Shown: in pieces, positions 59,888 to 64,000 of the stretch | Position numbering within the stretch: the first letter of the stretch is position 1 | How the letters are laid out: each line of letters begins with the position of its first letter | NCBI GenBank assembly: GCA_964276145.1 | Contig: CAXYDN010000003.1 | Location: 1 to 64,000 of the forward strand | Reading direction: 5' to 3' | Origin: SCGC-AAA076-P13 sp964276145 | GTDB lineage: Bacteria; Pseudomonadota; Gammaproteobacteria; Magnimaribacterales; D2472 | DNA: 64,000 nucleotides | Made by a program: the position numbers and the translations under genes | The notes under the pieces: model-generated | The model's input: the letters and a program-made list of their open reading frames with translations, nothing else | Database searches by the model: none | Told to the model about the DNA's origin: nothing

Positions 59888-61192
59888 TTAATTTTCTAAA
59901 AGTATATCCTTGTCATTGCAAAGAGCAAATCCATTAATTCCAATAAAACGATCTAACTCATCATGACCAATATTAATGTGTGCATAAATTTGTCCAGTTG
60001 CTGATACCTTTTCTTCATTAACACACCCCATACTAAATAATTTAGATCTTATGCTTCCCATTGATGCTTCAAGTGAAACCCATCCTTTGTATATACCATT
60101 AAATAGTTCTGTATTTATTAAATTTCTAAGATCATCGATACCAATATTCTTTTCTGCAGATATCGAGACTTCTTGTTTTTCTTTATTAAAAATTTTTTTC
60201 TGTGTATAACCCTCTTTTAAATCGCATTTATTATTTACTCTAATTTGAGGGATAGATTGTAAATTTAGATCATCAAGTATTTTATTAACTTCTACTTCTT
60301 TTTGTTTATTATCAATATCAGATATATCTACTACATGAAGTAATAAATCTGCAGATCTCAATTCATCAAGAGTTGCTTTAAAAGACTCTATTAATTGGGT
60401 TGGTAATTGTGAGATAAACCCAACAGTATCTGAGAATAGTATTGGCCCTAGCTCAGGATCAATATTTTTTCTAGTAACAGAATCCAAAGTTGCAAAAAGT
60501 TTATCTTCGGCTTGTTGAGAACTATTAGTTAGAGAATTAAATAAGGTAGTTTTGCCGGCATTTGTATATCCAACTAAGGCAACTAATTTATTTCTACTCT
60601 TTTTTCTAGAATAGCTATTAAGTTGTTTCTGTTTGTGTGCTTTGTCAAGACGAGCTTTTAATCGTTTGATTCTGTGACCAATGAGACGTCTATCTGTTTC
60701 AAGCTGAGTTTCACCAGGGCCTCTAAGACCAATACCACCCTTTTGTCTCTCAAGGTGAGTCCACCCTCTTATTAGTCTTGTTGAAAGATGGTTTAATTGA
60801 GCAAGCTCAACTTGAAGCTTGCCAATGTGAGTTGTTGCTCTTGATGCAAAAATATCTAATATCAGCTCAGCCTTATCTATGACTCTTACTTTTAGTTTCA
60901 GCTCTAGATTTCTAGCCTGTGAGGCTGAGAGTTGATGATTAACAATTACAAGTTCGGCACATGAGGATTCGACTAGAAGTTTAATTTCATCTAATTTACC
61001 TTTGCTAATAAAATGACTTATAGATGGCTTACTTTGCTTGCTAATGCTTTTGCCAACTATTTCTGCTCCAGCCGAGTTCACTAACTCGTTAAATTCTTCA
61101 AAAATATTTTCTAGCTCATCTCCAGTTTTAAGAGATTCTATTTCTAAGAAAATTATTAATGTTTTAGGTATTTGAGTTTGATCAACAATCAT
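59888..61192 (-). CDS. hflX: Ribosome-associated GTPase HflX
   Basis: HflX is a GTPase that binds the 50S ribosomal subunit and splits stalled or heat-damaged ribosomes. The 434-residue protein has an N-terminal domain, a coiled-coil linker (KRLKARLDKAHKQKQLNSY) preceded by the signature GGIGLRGPGETQLETDRR, the GTPase P-loop VGYTNAGKTTLFNSL, the DTVGFISQLPTQLIESFKATL G3 region, and NKCDLKEG. A C-terminal ~70-residue domain ends it. In related bacteria hflX sits between hfq and hflK; here it is isolated, 40 kb from hflKC. Confidence 0.94.
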   Translation of the reverse strand: MIVDQTQIPKTLIIFLEIESLKTGDELENIFEEFNELVNSAGAEIVGKSISKQSKPSISHFISKGKLDEIKLLVESSCAELVIVNHQLSASQARNLELKLKVRVIDKAELILDIFASRATTHIGKLQVELAQLNHLSTRLIRGWTHLERQKGGIGLRGPGETQLETDRRLIGHRIKRLKARLDKAHKQKQLNSYSRKKSRNKLVALVGYTNAGKTTLFNSLTNSSQQAEDKLFATLDSVTRKNIDPELGPILFSDTVGFISQLPTQLIESFKATLDELRSADLLLHVVDISDIDNKQKEVEVNKILDDLNLQSIPQIRVNNKCDLKEGYTQKKIFNKEKQEVSISAEKNIGIDDLRNLINTELFNGIYKGWVSLEASMGSIRSKLFSMGCVNEEKVSATGQIYAHINIGHDELDRFIGINGFALCNDKDILLEN

Positions 61193-61275
61193 ATGTATAA
61201 GAATATTGTAGAGATTTTATAAAAATTTGTTACTATTAAATTAATATCATTAAAAATTCTTTTTGGAGATTATTT

Positions 61276-61401
61276 ATAGATAAAGGTGAAAGAGCAAAAA
61301 AATCAGCAAATGCTAGCTCAAAGAGAAAAGCTGTAAGAGAAATTAAGAAAAAAAAGCTTAATAAGATTTACAGAGAATTACGAAAAGCTCGAAAAAAATA
61401 A
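61276..61401 (+). CDS. Possible tiny basic protein (41 aa, no standard start codon)
   Basis: The frame from 61276 to a TAA at 61401 reads DKGERAKKSANASSKRKAVR then EIKKKKLNKIYRELRKARKK, almost half Lys and Arg. It follows a TTTTTGGAGA ribosome-like site, but the codon at the right distance (61276) is ATA and no ATG, GTG or TTG lies in frame upstream before a stop. It could be a small nucleic-acid-binding protein with a miscalled start base or a non-standard start. I do not recognise the family. It fills part of a 376-base stretch without other genes. Confidence 0.3.
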   Translation: MDKGERAKKSANASSKRKAVREIKKKKLNKIYRELRKARKK

Positions 61402-61469
61402 AGTAAAGCTTTGAACATAGTATTCGGATTGTACTTTTAAAAAGTAATAGGGATTTATATAACTTAAAT

Positions 61470-61568
61470 ATGATAAATAAAATATTAGAATCGATTGGTG
61501 AAAAGGTAGACAAATATATTCCATTAATAATTGCTCTACTAACTTTATTTATTGCAACCCAGGTCTAA
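61470..61568 (+). CDS. Possible 32-residue membrane peptide
   Basis: ATG 61470 opens MINKILESIGEKVDKYIP, followed by a hydrophobic helix LIIALLTLFIATQV and a TAA at 61566-61568, one base before the stop of the convergent gene. One membrane span and a charged N-terminus fit a small membrane protein. There is no good ribosome site. It may be chance. The rest of 61193-61568 shows no other feature I can support. Confidence 0.3.
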   Translation: MINKILESIGEKVDKYIPLIIALLTLFIATQV

Positions 61569-62153
61569 CTAAAATTTCTTTTTTTGGCTCTCGCATTTAC
61601 CCGAAGCCATTATTTCAACTTTAGGATTTTTGTTCTTAGAACCATCTTTTTTATTTAACCAAATATCTCCAGACATTTGGCCTTTTCCTGTATACCAATT
61701 AAACGTATTAGAAACTCTATAGGCACCAACTTTATAATCTGTAAAAATTGGATGAGTATCATCAGCTTCCATTGAGTGAACTACTGTAACACCAGTCTTA
61801 GATTTAGTTGCCGACCATTCTGCATCACTATTTATCCATGCAGGTGATGGCTCTATTGTATGAGTTAAAGATTTGAAAGTTTCCTTTTCTGAGTCTACTT
61901 CCCAGTATTGAACGATATAGATTTTATCTTTTTGCCAATCCTCTTCAGCAAAATTTGTTTTTGCTCTTTGAAGTAAGAATAATGATTGTTGTGTCTGACG
62001 TGCTAAGTTTTTGAAAAGTTCTATACCCTCTGAAAGGTATGTTTTTTTTATGTCTTTGTATGTTACTGAGTAAGTGCCCTCTAGCTCACATAAAATCTTG
62101 TTAGTTTCACCTATTAATGGAAAGGCTAAAATAAATATTAGAAGGAATCTCAT
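61569..62153 (-). CDS. Secreted protein of unknown function (194 aa)
   Basis: The N-terminus is a signal peptide (MRFLLIFILAFPLIGETN), so the protein is exported, probably to the periplasm. Two cysteines (in ILCELEG and GKCESQ) could form a disulfide linking both ends. The middle has segments with mixed charge such as LFLLQRAKTNFAEEDWQKDK and YIVQYWEVDSEKETFKSL, and a later YRVSNTFNWYTGKGQMSGDI which reads as beta-strand. I do not recognise the family. It is 78 bases downstream of the BHMT-like gene on the same strand. Confidence 0.65.
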   Translation of the reverse strand: MRFLLIFILAFPLIGETNKILCELEGTYSVTYKDIKKTYLSEGIELFKNLARQTQQSLFLLQRAKTNFAEEDWQKDKIYIVQYWEVDSEKETFKSLTHTIEPSPAWINSDAEWSATKSKTGVTVVHSMEADDTHPIFTDYKVGAYRVSNTFNWYTGKGQMSGDIWLNKKDGSKNKNPKVEIMASGKCESQKKKF

Positions 62154-62231
62154 AGAATTATTTTAATTTATAAGATATATAAATACTATGACTCTCCATA
62201 AAAATGAAGAGTCAAAGTAACCAATTTTTAG

Positions 62232-63290
62232 TTAAGCCTTGTCTCCATATTCTTGCATATGTTTAGCTGTTCTTTCGTTTGTTCCATACATAAAGTGATT
62301 TGCCATTTTTTCTCTATACTTGCTTGCAGGAACTGTTCTACCTACAGCTTCAGCAACCTCTCTTTGATGCATTGGTGTTGCTCCACAGCAGACACCTAGT
62401 AATTTGATTCCAATTCTATTAACTTCTTCAAAAAAAGCTCTCATCTCATATCTATTACAATAAAGAGGATCAAGTGCAGTTGGGAAAGTTCTTCCATGGG
62501 GTGCCTGGCATGTACAACCATTATTATCAGGCAAGTTAAAAAATGTAGGGTTTTCTTCTGTTGTTCTAAACGGAAGAGGTAATGCAGCCATATGGCAAGT
62601 TATGGCTTCTCTTATTTCTTTAAGATATGGCAACATAGTCGCAGGCCCTCTAAAACAATTCATCCCGACAACATCAGCTCCTCTTTGCTCTAGCTCTTTG
62701 CATGTATCAACAATCGAAACACCATCTCTCATTATATTTTCAGCCATTGGAGCTATGTTAATTACTGCAGGTAGTCCTGATTTCTTGATTATTTCAAGTG
62801 CTTTGTAAGCTTCTTCTGCATAATAAAAAGTCTCACCCATAACAAGATCTGCGCCCTCATCGACTGCCCAATCTACCATTTCAGTAAACATGCGCTCTAC
62901 TTCAAGGTGAGAGTTTTTATCATCTTGTTCCCATATATTTGAATTAGAAATATTGCCAGACATTAGATTTGGTTCTCCGCCATCTATTGGGTTGTCAGCA
63001 ATTTTTTTTGCTATCTTTAGAGCGGATCTGTTTAAGGGCTCTAAAAGCTCTTCTTGCCCTATCACTCTCATTTTTTCTCTATGCCCGTTATAAGTGAAAG
63101 CCTGAACAATATCTGATCCAGCATGTTGAAAATCTTTATGCAAATTTTCTAAAGCCTCTGGGTGCTCAAGCGCAACCATTGGAACAAATTCACCAGCTGC
63201 TAAATATCCTCTTTTTTCAACTTCAAATAAAAATCCTTCAGCACAAATTACAGGACCATGGTTTAATCTTTCTATTAATTGTCTTTTCAT
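62232..63290 (-). CDS. Betaine-homocysteine S-methyltransferase-like protein
   Basis: The 352-residue protein belongs to the zinc-dependent homocysteine methyltransferase family and aligns best with betaine-homocysteine methyltransferase: FLFEVEKRGYLAAGEFVPMV and HPEALENLHKDFQHAGSDIV near the N-terminus. The zinc cysteines are in VVGMNCFRGP and GVCCGATPMH. It would regenerate methionine from homocysteine with a methylated donor such as glycine betaine or DMSP-derived sulfonium compounds, common in seawater; the donor is inferred. A SAM-II/SAM-V-like riboswitch precedes it, so it is probably switched off when S-adenosylmethionine is plentiful. Confidence 0.85.
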   Translation of the reverse strand: MKRQLIERLNHGPVICAEGFLFEVEKRGYLAAGEFVPMVALEHPEALENLHKDFQHAGSDIVQAFTYNGHREKMRVIGQEELLEPLNRSALKIAKKIADNPIDGGEPNLMSGNISNSNIWEQDDKNSHLEVERMFTEMVDWAVDEGADLVMGETFYYAEEAYKALEIIKKSGLPAVINIAPMAENIMRDGVSIVDTCKELEQRGADVVGMNCFRGPATMLPYLKEIREAITCHMAALPLPFRTTEENPTFFNLPDNNGCTCQAPHGRTFPTALDPLYCNRYEMRAFFEEVNRIGIKLLGVCCGATPMHQREVAEAVGRTVPASKYREKMANHFMYGTNERTAKHMQEYGDKA

Positions 63291-63369
63291 TAATTTATCT
63301 CCATAAATAGCTCAAATAGAAACTACTCAAAGTAGAGACATTGAACTGTTATTAAATCCTGGGAATAAT

Positions 63370-63423
63370 TTCCGTTTTAGCTCTTTTTTTTGTATCGCGG
63401 CAATAGGATCAAATCACGATATG
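63370..63423 (-). promoter_or_regulatory. SAM-II/SAM-V-like riboswitch in the leader of the BHMT-like gene
   Basis: The minus strand folds as a compact H-type pseudoknot. A seven-base stem pairs TATCGTG (63421-63415) with CGCGATA (63399-63393). The loop contains GATTTGATCCTATTGC, very close to the GATTTAACCGTATTGC loop of the known Sargasso Sea SAM-II aptamer as I remember it. A 3' GAGCTAAAACGGA (63383-63371) follows, matching its AGCTAAAAAGGG tail. Loop TCC can pair with the tail GGA, closing the pseudoknot. It lies about 80 bases before the ATG. This fits SAM-dependent repression of methionine synthesis. SAM-II and SAM-V share this core, so the exact class is open. Confidence 0.75.
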
Positions 63424-63470
63424 TGTATTTTCTACCAATATAGATACTTTTGTAAAGAATTTTTTTTAAA

Positions 63471-63725
63471 TTAGTTTGGGTATTTGCTTGCCCAATATTT
63501 ATCTAAAACAAAGTACCAAACACTATTTAAAAGTGGCTCAACAATAGCATCAGTAATTGCTGCAGAAAATTCTGCTCCAGTAAAATACATGACGCAGGAT
63601 GCAGCAATTATAAAGTGACCTATTGTGTATATAACAGTTCTTATAATTGTTCCGCGATTAGCCTCGTAAACTCTTTGTATTGGAGCATTAAAAAGCATCA
63701 TTGATTTTTTTATCCTGTCTATCAT
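63471..63725 (-). CDS. DUF2061-family membrane protein
   Basis: ATG 63725 gives 84 residues; a longer reading from 63782 adds 19 residues without homology. The sequence has a membrane helix pair around TIIRTVIYTIGHFIIAASCV and the C-terminal signature AIVEPLLNSVWYFVLDKYW, which is typical of DUF2061 proteins (EPLLN-x-x-WY-F). The function of the family is unknown. It is divergent from the GH3 gene with 70 bases between the starts, and lies upstream of the BHMT-like gene's riboswitch on the same strand. Confidence 0.7.
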   Translation of the reverse strand: MIDRIKKSMMLFNAPIQRVYEANRGTIIRTVIYTIGHFIIAASCVMYFTGAEFSAAITDAIVEPLLNSVWYFVLDKYWASKYPN

Positions 63726-63795
63726 GCGCTCATAGTAACAGCAATTAATGAAAAGGTGTATTGAGGATTGATTGCTAACCATTTAAGATTTCACA

Positions 63796-64000
63796 ATGCC
63801 AAACATTAAACAATTAATAAAAGATTTAACTCTTGAAGAAAAAATAGAATTATTAAGTGGTTTTGACGCCTGGCAAACTAATAAGATTGATAGACTTGGA
63901 ATACCAAGTATAAAAATGTCAGATGGTCCGAACGGTGTTAGAGGAGATGGTAATTCAGGAAAATCCTCTGCTTGCTTTCCATGCGCCATATCCATAGGCT
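63796..64000 (+). CDS. Glycoside hydrolase family 3 (beta-glucosidase-like), N-terminal part (runs off window)
   Basis: The ORF opens at ATG 63796 and continues past the window edge. The first 68 residues read MPNIKQLIKDLTLEEKIELL, then GIPSIKMSDGPNGVRGDG, a hallmark of GH3 beta-glucosidases at the start of the (beta/alpha)8 domain. No signal peptide is seen, suggesting a cytoplasmic or differently exported enzyme. The catalytic aspartate lies outside the window, so substrate and activity cannot be judged. Confidence 0.8.
   Translation, partial: MPNIKQLIKDLTLEEKIELLSGFDAWQTNKIDRLGIPSIKMSDGPNGVRGDGNSGKSSACFPCAISIG

Noticed and set aside
63393..63421. Hairpin upstream of the BHMT-like gene as a transcription terminator
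   Set aside because: No T run follows on either strand, and its loop and 3' tail match the SAM-II-type aptamer better.
1..64000. CRISPR arrays, insertion sequences, prophage or long repeats
   Set aside because: I looked for spaced direct repeats, transposase genes and clusters of phage structural genes and saw none; only the integrase-like segment at 38.5 kb hints at mobile DNA.

Overview
The window is AT-rich (roughly one-third G+C by eye), very gene-dense and full of short overlaps between neighbouring genes. The housekeeping genes are gammaproteobacterial in type and order: xseB-ispA-dxs, glyA-nrdR-rib-nusB, waaA/glnB/miaA/hflK/hflC/purA, slmA, and mrcA-aroK-aroB-glt-hemE. Together with compact intergenic regions, a TonB-dependent receptor behind a Fur box and a SAM-II/SAM-V-like riboswitch, this suggests a streamlined uncultured marine gammaproteobacterium, for example the SAR86 group. 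The taxon is an inference; no rRNA gene is present.

Layout. 1-1.4 kb: end of a DAHP synthase gene, then a tandem-domain DnaT-like protein and a lambda-P-like helicase loader. 1.5-5.5 kb: an RND efflux pair. 5.5-16.8 kb: isoprenoid precursors (ispA, dxs), pgpA, thiL, a thiolase, nth, glyA, nrdR and the riboflavin genes with nusB. 16.8-22.5 kb (minus strand): purA, hflC, hflK, miaA, a PII protein and waaA. 22.6-27.9 kb: an LpxL-type acyltransferase plus a cluster of a GT4 glycosyltransferase, two methyltransferases and an alpha/alpha-toroid protein of unknown product, then ilvE. 28-41.2 kb: phosphomannomutase, slmA, mrcA, aroK, aroB, gltB (inverted), gltD with an integrase-arm-like N-terminal piece, and hemE. 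41.3-45 kb: tesB and an orphan cobS-cobT pair.

45-54.4 kb is the accessory region: a ferritin-like diiron protein behind a 19-bp palindrome, a beta-helix/diheme-cytochrome gene pair of unknown function, a Bax-inhibitor-like membrane protein, a secreted DUF305-LVIVD fusion, a type II pantothenate kinase, a fatty-acid-hydroxylase-family membrane enzyme and cysE. 54.5-64 kb: katG, tRNA-Ala(UGC), a Fur-controlled TonB receptor, DoxX, hflX, two tiny ORFs, a secreted unknown, a betaine-homocysteine methyltransferase-like gene under the riboswitch, a DUF2061 protein and the start of a GH3 glycosidase.

One caution applies to the whole window. At least six genes (ribD, mrcA, hemE, cobS, the diheme cytochrome gene and the TonB receptor) are each split by single-base frame changes, about eight in all. 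One sits in a run of nine T. Several of these genes are normally essential and the split halves are otherwise well conserved, so sequencing or assembly indels are more likely than true pseudogenes.
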